61,018 nt of DNA from Mycobacteriales bacterium (lineage in GTDB: Bacteria > Actinomycetota > Actinomycetes > JAFAQI01), in contig DATJSI010000033.1 of the NCBI GenBank assembly GCA_035504215.1, positions 1-61,018 of the forward strand, in the 5' to 3' direction. The translations under genes and the position numbers were made by a program. This document shows, one piece after another, positions 17,788 to 25,986 of the stretch (position 1 is the first letter of the stretch; each line of letters opens with the position of its first letter). The notes beneath the pieces were generated by a model, which was not told where the DNA came from, did not search any database, and saw only the letters and a program-made list of their open reading frames with translations.

Positions 17788-18779
17788 GCCGTGAGTCGGC
17801 CAGGTGCGGCGCCGTCCTTGCGGTGGACGGCGGGAACTCGAAGACAGAGGTGGTTCTCCTCGACCGCGCGGGCGGCGTACTCGGCATGGCGCGCGGTCCC
17901 GGCAGCAACCATGCGCACAGCGACTTCGAGCAGGCGACGCAGCTGGTCGATGAGCTTGCCCGGCGAGCGGCGCGCGCGCCTTCCGGGCCGGTGGCAGAGC
18001 TCGCCGTGCTCTGCCTCGCCGGAGCGGACTATCCGTCGGACGAGCGCCGGATCGCGACCGCGGCGAGGCGATTCGGATGGGCGGAGCGGCTCGTCGTGCG
18101 CAACGACGCGCTGGCGATGCTCCGGGCGGGCACTGACAGTGACGCGGCGGTCGCGTTGATCTGCGGCGCGGGGATCAACTGCGCGGGGGTCGCGCCGACC
18201 GGGCGGACCTATCGCTTCCCGGCGCTCGGCGACATCTCGGGGGACTGGGGCGGTGGCTACGAGATCGGGATGGCGGCGTTCACTGCCGCGGTCCGCGCCG
18301 AGGACGGCCGCGGGCCGCGTACCTCGCTGACCCGGACCGTCCCACGACACTTCGGGGTCGCGCGGCCCGCCGCTGTGGTGTCCGCGATCTACCAGGGCCG
18401 GATCCATCAGCAGCGGCTGGCCGAGCTCGCGCCGCTCGTGTTCGAGGCCGCCGACGACGGCGATGCGCCGGCGCTCGCCATCGTGGATCGGTTGGTGGAC
18501 GAGCTGGTCACGATGGTGCGCGCGGTGCTGAAACGTCTGCGGCTGACCCGGGAGGCGGTTGACGTCGTCCTCGGTGGTGGCGTCCTCACCGCCGGACACG
18601 TCCGCCTCAACCGCCCGGTGACGGCCGGGATCCTCGCGGTTGCTCCGAGGGCCGAGATCAGCGTGTTGCGGACTCCGCCGGTTGCCGGGGCTGCGTTGAT
18701 CGGTTTCGACCAGCTCGACCTGCGGCCCACCGTTGACGTCCGGAAGGCGATTTCGCGGCGACGAAAGGCATGGGCATGA
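17784..18779 (+). CDS. BadF/BadG/BcrA/BcrD-type amino-sugar kinase
   Basis: A 331-residue ASKHA-fold kinase. The N-terminal phosphate motif is AVDGGNSKTEVVLLD (about 13-27); CGAGINCAGV and GDISGDWGGGYEIG are the further conserved nucleotide and sugar motifs seen in GlcNAc kinase and the glucosamine-specific kinase GspK of Vibrio. VVLGGGVLTAG near the C-terminus is the adenosine motif. It overlaps GH4 (ATGA) and the SIS gene. Probable role: phosphorylation of GlcN or GlcNAc released by the glycosidase, feeding the downstream deaminase. Confidence 0.87.
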   Translation: MSRESARCGAVLAVDGGNSKTEVVLLDRAGGVLGMARGPGSNHAHSDFEQATQLVDELARRAARAPSGPVAELAVLCLAGADYPSDERRIATAARRFGWAERLVVRNDALAMLRAGTDSDAAVALICGAGINCAGVAPTGRTYRFPALGDISGDWGGGYEIGMAAFTAAVRAEDGRGPRTSLTRTVPRHFGVARPAAVVSAIYQGRIHQQRLAELAPLVFEAADDGDAPALAIVDRLVDELVTMVRAVLKRLRLTREAVDVVLGGGVLTAGHVRLNRPVTAGILAVAPRAEISVLRTPPVAGAALIGFDQLDLRPTVDVRKAISRRRKAWA

Positions 18780-19798
18780 CGGGCGAGCAGATGCTCGCAG
18801 AGATGGACGAGCAGCCGACGGTCATCGCCGAGCTGGTCGCACGATGGCCCGAGGTCACTGCGGCGACCAGGGCGCTGGTCCCGAAGGATCTGGCCGGTAC
18901 GACGCTTGTCGCGCGGGGCTCCTCGGACAACGCGGCTGTCTTCGGGCGCTATCTCATCGAGCTCGCGAGCGGCCGGCCGGCCGCGCTTGCGGCCCCGAGC
19001 CTCGCGACGCGATACGGCGCTCGGACCGACTACCGCGGCTGGCTCGGTGTCGCGCTCAGCCAGTCCGGTGCCACCCCGGAGGTCGTGACGGTTGCGGCCG
19101 CGATGCGCGCGCAGGGCGCGGTGACGATCGGCATCAGCAACGAGCGCGACTGCCCGCTCGCCGAGGCGGTCGACCTGTTGGTGCCCCTGGACGCCGGCCC
19201 GGAGCGGGCGGTCCCGGCGACCAAGACCGTGACGTCACAGCTCGTGGCGGTCGCGATGATCGCCGCCGGGCTCGGCCGGACGCCGTACACGTTGCCGGAC
19301 TTCGAGGCTGCGCACTTCGCAGTGGCCGAGGTGCTCGACGACTGGGGTCCGGTGCAGCGGCTGGCCGCGCGCTGGGCGGGGTCGGAACGGCTGTTCGTGG
19401 TCGGGCGCGGGCTGCTGTATGCCGCCGCGCTGGAGATTGCGCTGAAGATCAAGGAGACGACGGGGGTGCTCGCCGAGGCACTGTCGGCGGCCGATCTGCG
19501 GCACGGCCCGGTGGCCGCGGTCGGGCCGGGGACGCCGGTGCTGCTGGTCGACGGCGGCGGGCAGGTCGCGGCCGACATCGCCGAGCTTGCGGACGTGCTC
19601 GCCGCACGTGGGGCCGATCTGATGACGCTCGGGGCCGGTCCGGCGGCGGACATCTCGGTTCCCGGCTCGCTGCCTGAGGCCGTGCAGGCGGTGCCGGCGA
19701 CCGTGCGCGGGCAGCAGCTCGCCTATGCCCTGGCGACGGCCCGGGGGATGGATCCCGACCGACCAGCCGGGTTGTCGAAGATCACCGCGACGACCTGA
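18770..19798 (+). CDS. SIS-domain glucosamine-6-phosphate deaminase/isomerase (GlmS isomerase-like, no glutaminase)
   Basis: A 342-residue protein made of two SIS domains equivalent to the isomerase half of GlmS, without the glutaminase half. ARGSSDNAA and SQSGATPEVV bind the sugar phosphate, PATKTVTSQL and ALKIKETTGVLAEAL...DLRHGP follow the GlmS/AgaS pattern, and the C-terminus GMDPDRPAGLSKIT mirrors the GlmS tail. Enzymes of this layout run in the catabolic direction, giving fructose-6-phosphate and ammonia. It is the last gene of the operon. ATG at 18770 or 18776; the latter overlaps the kinase stop as ATGA. Confidence 0.87.
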   Translation: MGMTGEQMLAEMDEQPTVIAELVARWPEVTAATRALVPKDLAGTTLVARGSSDNAAVFGRYLIELASGRPAALAAPSLATRYGARTDYRGWLGVALSQSGATPEVVTVAAAMRAQGAVTIGISNERDCPLAEAVDLLVPLDAGPERAVPATKTVTSQLVAVAMIAAGLGRTPYTLPDFEAAHFAVAEVLDDWGPVQRLAARWAGSERLFVVGRGLLYAAALEIALKIKETTGVLAEALSAADLRHGPVAAVGPGTPVLLVDGGGQVAADIAELADVLAARGADLMTLGAGPAADISVPGSLPEAVQAVPATVRGQQLAYALATARGMDPDRPAGLSKITATT

Positions 19799-19841
19799 CA
19801 GTTCGGCGGGGACCGTCGTACCCGGGTCCTACCGTGGCCGG

Positions 19842-20516
19842 GTGGAGGCAAACGTGTCGTGGCAGCCGTCGTTGCTCGACGGCGGGCCGCCGAGGATCGA
19901 CGTCTCGTACGCCGACCTGCACCGCATCGAGCTCGACGAGACGTCATGGGTGGACTACTGCCCGGGGTGGCTGTCCGGCTCGGACCGGGTGTTCGAGGAG
20001 CTTGCGGCGACCGCCCGCTGGCAGCAGCGGATCGTCACGATGTGGGACAACGTGGTGCCGGAGCCACGGCTCACCGCGGGCTGGTCGACGGACGCGGAGG
20101 CGGCTCCCGCGGTGCTGCTCGAGATGTGCCGGCTGCTTTCCGAGCGGTATCCGGTGACCTTCGACCGGGTCTGGGTCAACCTCTATCGCGACGGTCGCGA
20201 CAGCGTGGCGTGGCACGGAGACCGGAATCGGCACGCGATGACCAGGCCGATGGTCGCGACGGTGTCTCTCGGGGCGCGGCGCAAGTTCCAGCTCCGTCGC
20301 CGTGGCACCAGCCGGATCGTGCACACGCTGATGCCCGGTGTCGGAGACCTCGTGGTGATGGGCGGGGAGTGTCAGAACGACTGGGAGCACACGGTTCCGA
20401 AGACCGCGCAGGCGGTGGGCGCGCGGATGTCGGTGACCATCCGCCACGCCGAGCCGGCGTACGGCGAACGCTGGCTGCAGGCACCCTCAGGCCCGGCCGA
20501 CCACGCCCGCCCATGA
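19842..20516 (+). CDS. AlkB-like 2-oxoglutarate/Fe(II)-dependent dioxygenase
   Basis: A 224-residue DNA/RNA dealkylation-repair dioxygenase. VNLYRDGRDSVAWHGDRN holds the H-x-D iron ligands, DWEHTVPK the distal histidine, and RMSVTIRH the 2-oxoglutarate-binding arginines. The N-terminal half contains the substrate lid region (W-Q-Q-R-I-V-T-M-W-D). The frame opens earlier, but GTG at 19842, preceded by GGCCGG and 44 bases after the SIS gene, is the likely start (an alternative GTG lies at 19854). Functionally unrelated to the preceding sugar operon; it probably has its own expression. Confidence 0.92.
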   Translation: MEANVSWQPSLLDGGPPRIDVSYADLHRIELDETSWVDYCPGWLSGSDRVFEELAATARWQQRIVTMWDNVVPEPRLTAGWSTDAEAAPAVLLEMCRLLSERYPVTFDRVWVNLYRDGRDSVAWHGDRNRHAMTRPMVATVSLGARRKFQLRRRGTSRIVHTLMPGVGDLVVMGGECQNDWEHTVPKTAQAVGARMSVTIRHAEPAYGERWLQAPSGPADHARP

Positions 20517-20994
20517 TGGTGGCCGCCTCGCCTGCCTAGAACGTGGTCAAACGGCCAAACTCCGTCCCAACCTGTGGACATCGCTCCCACCATGGCGAGT
20601 TAAGGGTCATAGAGGCCCCCCAACTCGCCATCGTGATGCGGCAATCCACAGACGCACCGGGGAACCTGAAGACCGTCGAGCTGCTCGGGGTCCACACTGT
20701 TGTCATGGCGGACAGCCCGTATCGCCTTAAGCTCTCCGAGTTGGAGGCCACCGCACAGGTGCCCGCAGATCAGCAGTGCGAGACGCAGCCGGCAACCGAA
20801 CCTCGAGATCTACTCAGTCCCGAGGAGCTGGACAGCCGTCGCCTCCTGAATCACCCGGGCCCGGCGGGACGGCTACGTCCACGAGGCTGACTCTGTACGA
20901 GTTGCGTCGATGCACAGGACAGCCCTCATAGGAGCGGCGTTGACGCCGTAGCCCAACTTCCCGTGGCGTGCGAAGAGGCTGACAGAAGCCGCAG
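20517..20994. other. Intergenic region of 478 bases without a convincing gene
   Basis: An open frame at 20543-20890 lacks coding character: no ribosome-binding site, an unstructured composition and a TAA-rich start region. The region is less GC-rich than its flanks. Two marks stand out: CTGTGGACA at 20572-20580, as seen in other intergenic regions here, and the inverted repeat at 20592-20631. It marks the left border of a stretch of secreted unknown proteins. Confidence 0.5.
20592..20631. repeat. 10-base perfect inverted repeat (stem-loop)
   Basis: ATGGCGAGTT (20592-20601) and AACTCGCCAT (20622-20631) are perfectly complementary, with a 20-base loop that ends in CCCCCC. It could be a terminator for the AlkB gene or a protein-binding site; no T-tract follows, so a factor-independent terminator is doubtful. 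Confidence 0.5.
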
Positions 20995-22041
20995 TCACCG
21001 GACCCGTACAAGCACTCGGGGTGAACCGTCGGCACGGCCAAGCGCAACCAACGCGTGCCTCGAATGAGTGGTCACGATCACGCTGTGTAGTGCATGCACC
21101 GGAGTCACTCGTGCGTACGTTGCTCGCGAACCTTCGATCGCGCCTCCGGGGCCAAGTTGCCAGAGTCGAGGGTCGTGAGCACAACCGATCCAGTAGGCGG
21201 TAGAGCCTTGCGTGGTTGGCGCCGGCAGGAAGGCCGCTTGACAGTGTCTCGACGTCGCCGCGATCGAGCCCCCGTCGAGCCGGTAGAGACGTAGCGGCCG
21301 GCGAGAACCGGCAGTCCGGCAGGCGACGGTCTGCGCCGTCGGTTGCCCACAGAGGGAGCCACCTGGCCGGCCTGACGCCGAGAGCAAGGTATGGAACTGG
21401 TGCGGCGCACCGTAATGTCCCGTGCGGATTCCGCCTGCCTGCTCGACACGTTGGACGTAGGCGACGTAACCGTGAGCCCCTGATGTGACCTGGAAGGTGG
21501 CCTGATGCGGGAAGGGACTGCCGAGCTGAGTGACTTGCCCCGCGATGTTTACCTGCGCCAGTCGCTCCGGCCCGGCGGGGAAACTTTGGGCGACTGTGAG
21601 ATAACCGTGCGGTGCCGCGGCGATCGGATCACTCCCGTACGGCGCCTGCAGGTGTACGGCGCGTGCGCCTGGCAGCGTCCAGATCGCCACTTTGCCGGTG
21701 CCCGACTGCTGCACGACCAAGGTGTGACGAACGATGGGGTCCACAGCCATACGACGAGTGATCTGACCCAGGTAGATCTGGCTACCTCGCGAGGTCAGAG
21801 CGTAAAGGCGGCCAGGGTTCAGACGTCGCCCGTCTCTCACTCGGTACTTCTCGAAGATCAAGAACTCGCTCGATCCGGTAAGCGCCGTGACGCGATACCC
21901 CGGGGCTCCAACCTCGAGGCGCTGCGCTAACCGTGGTTCGTTGGTGACGCTCCTTGCCATGCCGGTGGATGAGGCGAGGCATACGCAGAGCGCTGACAGC
22001 AACAGCGCACCGGCGAACGACGCTCGTAGATGCCGACTCAT
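20995..22041 (-). CDS. Secreted propeller-like protein of unknown function
   Basis: A 348-residue exported protein. The signal peptide (about residues 1-29, LLLSALCVCLASSTGMA) is followed by repeated beta-strand-rich units with alternating Gly/Thr/Val and aromatic residues, suggesting a beta-propeller-like fold. Four to five cysteines in the second half (SLCGQ, VACRT, HCQAA, WIGCA) fit extracytoplasmic disulfides. It is paralogous to the next gene upstream (shared AAP-H/N-G, L-G-x-P-F-P and S/T-G-x-x-G-x-V-A patterns) and follows it by 13 bases in an operon. Function not recognised. Confidence 0.75.
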   Translation of the reverse strand: MSRHLRASFAGALLLSALCVCLASSTGMARSVTNEPRLAQRLEVGAPGYRVTALTGSSEFLIFEKYRVRDGRRLNPGRLYALTSRGSQIYLGQITRRMAVDPIVRHTLVVQQSGTGKVAIWTLPGARAVHLQAPYGSDPIAAAPHGYLTVAQSFPAGPERLAQVNIAGQVTQLGSPFPHQATFQVTSGAHGYVAYVQRVEQAGGIRTGHYGAPHQFHTLLSASGRPGGSLCGQPTAQTVACRTAGSRRPLRLYRLDGGSIAATSRHCQAAFLPAPTTQGSTAYWIGCAHDPRLWQLGPGGAIEGSRATYARVTPVHALHSVIVTTHSRHALVALGRADGSPRVLVRVR

Positions 22042-22054
22042 TGGCGCCTCCGAT

Positions 22055-23119
22055 TCACGTCGGCTCCCGGCCCGTCGGTTCTCGCGGTGCCACGACCGGC
22101 ACCGGTCGTGCGCCGATCGACGTGAGGGTTGCGAGGCTGCGTTCCGACCGAGATGTGACCACGAGGCGACCGAACGCGGAGACGAGCCCGTACCACTCGT
22201 AGGTTCTCCGTGACGTCTTGGTCACGCCGGTGCGGGTGAGGATATGGAAGTGCCCGGCTGCACATGCCGGCAGCGGCTTCGGCGTGGTGGGCCTAGCGAT
22301 CCACGCCACCGAGACGCCGAGCAGTGCTGGTCGGTCGGTCGGGCAGGCCTTTCTGGTGCGGGTGGGTTTGTGGCCGTCGAGCGGGACCAGAGCAACCGCT
22401 GTGCTCGTGGCGCGCTGGAGGTAGCACGCGGCGTACCTCGCGGAGATGCTTGGGCAGCTCGCGAGGTCCACGCCTTTGATCAAGGTACGGAACCGGTCCG
22501 GCCTGGCCCATGACATTGCGACGATGCGGCCGGTCGAGCTGGCGTCGTGGTTGGTCCACGCGACCAGTCCGCGTGGCCCGGTTGAAAGGTCGAACCCGGC
22601 ACCGTCGGGAAACGGTACGCCGAGCACGGTGGTCGTGCCCGTTGTCGAGTGTCGTATGAGCTGGGAAGCACCATCGGTTGAGCCTGGTGCGGGCCGGATG
22701 CTGACCCAGCCGTTGGGCGCAGCAGCGAGCGGGAACTCGTTGCCGGGAAGGGTAAGCGACCCGTGCTGTCCGTTCGCCAGGTCCCACCAGCGCAACCGAA
22801 CCGGGTAGCGGGTTGTCCCGGTCGTGATCACCAGCATCGAGCCGTCGATCCAGGTCGGGTTACCTCGAGCTCGGTGTGCGATGCGGCGCGGCTTACCGGC
22901 GTTGGTCTTGACGTAGACCGTGCCGGCCGAGGACGGAATCAGCCGCCCTGTACCGCGCAGGTACACCAAGTAGTTGGGCGTGCCGGTGATCGCGAGCACC
23001 CGGTCGTGACCATGCACGGTCAGGTGCGGATCGGGTGTCGCGGACGCTTCAGCCACCTGGGACAGAGAGAGCGCAAGCACAGCCGCAGCTGCCATCGCCA
23101 GCGGCCTGATCGCCCTCAT
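22055..23119 (-). CDS. Secreted propeller-like protein, paralogue of the neighbouring gene
   Basis: A 354-residue exported protein with signal peptide MRAIRPLAMAAAAVLALSLS and cleavage near ASA-TP. The body has propeller-like repeats (for example LAAAPNGWVSIRP and DLSTGPRGLVAWT) and four cysteines late in the chain (DLASC, AACYL, RKACP, PACAA). The frame opens at 23248, but GAGG nine bases before the ATG at 23119 decides the start; an ATG at 23128 lies too close to it. First gene of a two-gene operon of duplicated secreted proteins. No known domain recognised. Confidence 0.75.
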   Translation of the reverse strand: MRAIRPLAMAAAAVLALSLSQVAEASATPDPHLTVHGHDRVLAITGTPNYLVYLRGTGRLIPSSAGTVYVKTNAGKPRRIAHRARGNPTWIDGSMLVITTGTTRYPVRLRWWDLANGQHGSLTLPGNEFPLAAAPNGWVSIRPAPGSTDGASQLIRHSTTGTTTVLGVPFPDGAGFDLSTGPRGLVAWTNHDASSTGRIVAMSWARPDRFRTLIKGVDLASCPSISARYAACYLQRATSTAVALVPLDGHKPTRTRKACPTDRPALLGVSVAWIARPTTPKPLPACAAGHFHILTRTGVTKTSRRTYEWYGLVSAFGRLVVTSRSERSLATLTSIGARPVPVVAPREPTGREPT

Positions 23120-23477
23120 CGTGACCATCCTCGGTTCCGGGTAGAACTGAGCAATCAACGATCGGCGCCGGTCCCGCGTTGACGCCACTCCGCAAGGTAC
23201 GTCGGGCTCGACCTGATCGCCCGAAGGCGGCCCGGCAGTCACTAACACAGCTGATCGTTGGTCAGCCCTGATGTTGCACTACGGCTTAACGACTGCCAAC
23301 CTCGAGCGGCTTCTCCGAGTGCACACGTGGAGCGGTATCCGGTGTTCGCGAACGGGTACGTATCGCGGACTCGAGCCGTGATGGTGGATCTCGGCGGTGG
23401 TGCGGTCAGGGCGTGGGGGCAGGTCACAAGGACCCGTCGCTTGGAACGAGAGGTGGGACCTGGGAGTCTCTTGTGTC
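23120..23477. other. Divergent intergenic region between secreted-protein operon and lipoprotein
   Basis: A 358-base gap separating the two propeller-like genes (minus strand) from a plus-strand lipoprotein. It should hold both promoters. Nothing specific such as a clear operator or hairpin is seen; short open frames on both strands lack coding character. Confidence 0.4.
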
Positions 23478-24041
23478 GTGAGGGTGGGGTGGAAGGGCCG
23501 GTCGCTGGTGCTGGCGTGCTCAGGCTTGGCGATTGCCGTGACGGGGTGCACGTCTTCGCACGGTTCGATCTCGAAGTTGCCCGCTGTCGTTACGGGGTAC
23601 GGCTGGAAGTCATCGGCCTCGTGCGCCCAGGTCGCAGCGTCTCGGACTCAGGCAATGGCACCGCCCGCACAGTCGCGACTCACGATGCTTCTTCACGTCG
23701 GCGGGTCGATGACGCTGCTGCCGGCACCGGCTTCCTTCCGGCCTCAGTCCTCGCTCGCAGTTGCCTGGTCCAACGCGCAACTCGTGTTGGAGCGCAAGGC
23801 GCGCTATCAGGTGTTTCTCGCGCGGGTCCGATCACCATTGGGTAGGCGTGGGCAATTCAACGGTCAGGTGTTTTGGGTGGTTCTCTCTGAGGGCGAGGCT
23901 GGCCGGCAAGACCTCCCCGCACCGGTCGGCACAAGTCCGTCATCACCGGTTGGTGCGAGTCCATCACCGTGCATCTTCTACGACCGGTACGGCTACAGCA
24001 TTCTGAGCACCACAACTGGCCGAGCCATCCTTGTCGGATGA
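23478..24041 (+). CDS. Small lipoprotein of unknown function
   Basis: A 187-residue putative lipoprotein. The GTG at 23478 opens VRVGWKGRSLVLACSGLAI with lipobox A-V-T-G-C (Cys about 24). The frame opens earlier, and GTG at 23484 is an alternative. The mature part begins with Ser-rich sequence, contains a WSNAQLVLERKARYQVFLARV strand-helix region and ends in a SPSSPVGASPSPCIFYDRYGY segment. Divergent from the secreted propeller-like genes; no homologue recognised. Confidence 0.55.
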   Translation: MRVGWKGRSLVLACSGLAIAVTGCTSSHGSISKLPAVVTGYGWKSSASCAQVAASRTQAMAPPAQSRLTMLLHVGGSMTLLPAPASFRPQSSLAVAWSNAQLVLERKARYQVFLARVRSPLGRRGQFNGQVFWVVLSEGEAGRQDLPAPVGTSPSSPVGASPSPCIFYDRYGYSILSTTTGRAILVG

Positions 24042-24235
24042 CACCGACCCAGATCCGCACCGTCGAAAGCGCGACGAGGGCTCCCCACCTATTGCTCGCC
24101 TCAGGTTGATGAGCTTCTGAGACCGGCGTTCCCGATTGCCTGCTGGTTACGTGTTGAAGAACTGTTGGGAGACATTGCGCGAGAGCGTAGGGGCGGCCTG
24201 CCGGCAGAACCGCGACCGCGTCTCCCCAAACAGAA

Positions 24236-24697
24236 TCAGGCGGTGACTTGCCTGGTCGCCGCCTCACAAGAGTTGTCGACCTCCGACTGAACACGGCGCA
24301 GCTGGCTGAGATCGGTTGGCATTCTGCGCACCCCACCTGCGCTGTGGTAGTCCACCTCAAGTGTGTAGACCACCCCGAGCTCTGCAGTGAGTTGCCGAGA
24401 GAGCCCAGGATCGCGCAGGTCGAACAACGCGACACCGATCGCACCGTGGAGGTTGTCGAGACCTTCCCAGACCTGCGGGCTCTTCTCCCGGAGAGTCTTG
24501 ATGCTCAGGCGCGAGGTGGACTCCCTGGAGCGGAACTCGAAGTCGCGGCAGGTCTGCGCAACGGCCGCGCGCGCGGTGTCGGCTGCATGATCAGAGGCGG
24601 CGCCGGATCCCTTCGGCGTTTGCGCGCAGGCGGACATCGTCAGAGCACAAGCAACTACCCAGCCGACGAACGCGGCTCCTCGGCATGCCTCTCGCAC
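24236..24697 (-). CDS. Small lipoprotein of unknown function
   Basis: A 153-residue putative lipoprotein. Signal sequence with a hydrophobic core FVGWVVACALT and lipobox T-M-S-A-C (Cys 24). The mature domain has Cys residues near positions 50 and 143 and a helical TSRLSIKTLREKSPQVWEGLDNL segment. It is probably membrane-anchored. Convergent with the lipoprotein gene at 23478, separated by 194 bases in which nothing was recognised. Not assignable to a family by eye. Confidence 0.55.
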   Translation of the reverse strand: MREACRGAAFVGWVVACALTMSACAQTPKGSGAASDHAADTARAAVAQTCRDFEFRSRESTSRLSIKTLREKSPQVWEGLDNLHGAIGVALFDLRDPGLSRQLTAELGVVYTLEVDYHSAGGVRRMPTDLSQLRRVQSEVDNSCEAATRQVTA

Positions 24698-24846
24698 ACT
24701 CGCTGTATCGGTGCGTCTCCCGGTACGGTTGAATGCTGCCGCTGATTCCGTAGCCGCCGGTATCGAAATCGCGGGCAGAACCTTGAGAGCAGCGTTGAGG
24801 CTTCGTTGCGGATTAACGCCTGCTTACATCGTGCGCGTCTACGAGG

Positions 24847-25986
24847 TCAGCTCTTGTTCGGTGCGATGAGGTACTTCTCGCCGGTGGATGCCGCCGCGTA
24901 CGCAGTGAGCACGTCCGGCTGAAGGGCTTGGGCGAGTGAAATCTCCGCTGTGTAGTTACTGGCGAAGGTCGTTTCGAGTCCGCGCGCGACGCGTTGGCGG
25001 AGTTCGGCGAACCTCTCTGTTCCGACGCTCTGTAGGAATGGTGTGAGCAGCCAGCCGCCGACTCCCCAGGCCATGCCGAAGCTTCGGTTCAGCACCGTGG
25101 GTCCTCGGTCGAGCCCTCCGTAGATGCAGACCTGCTTGCGGGTCGCTGATCCGTACCTGCTGTATTCGCTACCAGCAGTGGTTGCGGCGACTTCCATTGC
25201 GGTGAGGATCTGGCTGGCGAGTTGGCCGCCGCCGATTGCGTCGAAGGCAAGGGTTGCCGATGTGGCACCTACCGCTTCGATGAGATCGGTCATGAACGAC
25301 TCCGACGTCGAGTTGCAGACGTGCGCTGCGCCGATCGATCGGAGAAGGTCTTCCTGTTCGGGCTTGCGGACGATGTTGACCAGGCCGATGTTCTCCTCGG
25401 TGCAGAGCTTGACCAGCATCTGGCCGAGGTTCGATGCGGCGGCGGTGTGGACGAGTGCGCTGTGGCCTTCTCGGCGCATTGTCTCGACCATGCCGAGGGC
25501 GGTCAGCGGGTTGACGAACGATGACGCTCCGACACGTGCCGGCGTGCCTTCGGGGAGCGCAAGGCAGGCAGCAGCGGCGACGGTTCGGTACTGGGCGTAC
25601 GTGCCGCCGCCGGCGAACGCGACGGTCTTGCCGAGCAACTCCCGAGCCGACGCGGATGTGCCGGCCTCGATCACGGTGCCGGCCCCTTCGTTGCCGACGG
25701 GGAGTGACTGTCCGACTCTTGCCGCGAGCGCTCGCATCGCACCTGCTGACAGTTCGGCGGTGATGATCGGGCGGTCAGGCGGTCCGGCGGCGGTCGCCGT
25801 GTTGACGTCGATGCCGGCGTAGAGGAGGCCGAGGTCGGAGGGGTTGATCGGCGCTGCCTCGACCCGGATCAAGACCTCGTCGGGCCCGGGTGAGGGCACT
25901 GGCACCTCGACTATCGACACCTCAAGCCGAGAGGCTTCGGTCACGGTCGACCGAAGCTCCAGGCTCGTGGAGGGTGTCTCAGCCAC
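24847..25986 (-). CDS. Zinc-independent quinone oxidoreductase/MDR-family dehydrogenase
   Basis: A 379-residue medium-chain dehydrogenase. N-terminal GroES-like domain (VPVPSPGPDEVLIRVEAAPINPSDLG), then a Rossmann domain with VHTAAASNLGQMLVKLC as the dinucleotide-binding loop. The structural zinc cysteines are absent, as in quinone oxidoreductases. The frame opens earlier, but GTG at 25986 overlaps the MBL gene's stop, which fits the operon. Last gene of the TetR-linked cluster starting at 28123. It probably reduces an enone or quinone as part of detoxification or catabolism. Confidence 0.85.
   Translation of the reverse strand: MAETPSTSLELRSTVTEASRLEVSIVEVPVPSPGPDEVLIRVEAAPINPSDLGLLYAGIDVNTATAAGPPDRPIITAELSAGAMRALAARVGQSLPVGNEGAGTVIEAGTSASARELLGKTVAFAGGGTYAQYRTVAAAACLALPEGTPARVGASSFVNPLTALGMVETMRREGHSALVHTAAASNLGQMLVKLCTEENIGLVNIVRKPEQEDLLRSIGAAHVCNSTSESFMTDLIEAVGATSATLAFDAIGGGQLASQILTAMEVAATTAGSEYSRYGSATRKQVCIYGGLDRGPTVLNRSFGMAWGVGGWLLTPFLQSVGTERFAELRQRVARGLETTFASNYTAEISLAQALQPDVLTAYAAASTGEKYLIAPNKS

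Noticed and set aside
20543-20890. Hypothetical protein of 115 residues
   Set aside because: No ribosome-binding site, mixed composition, overlaps the inverted repeat; no domain.
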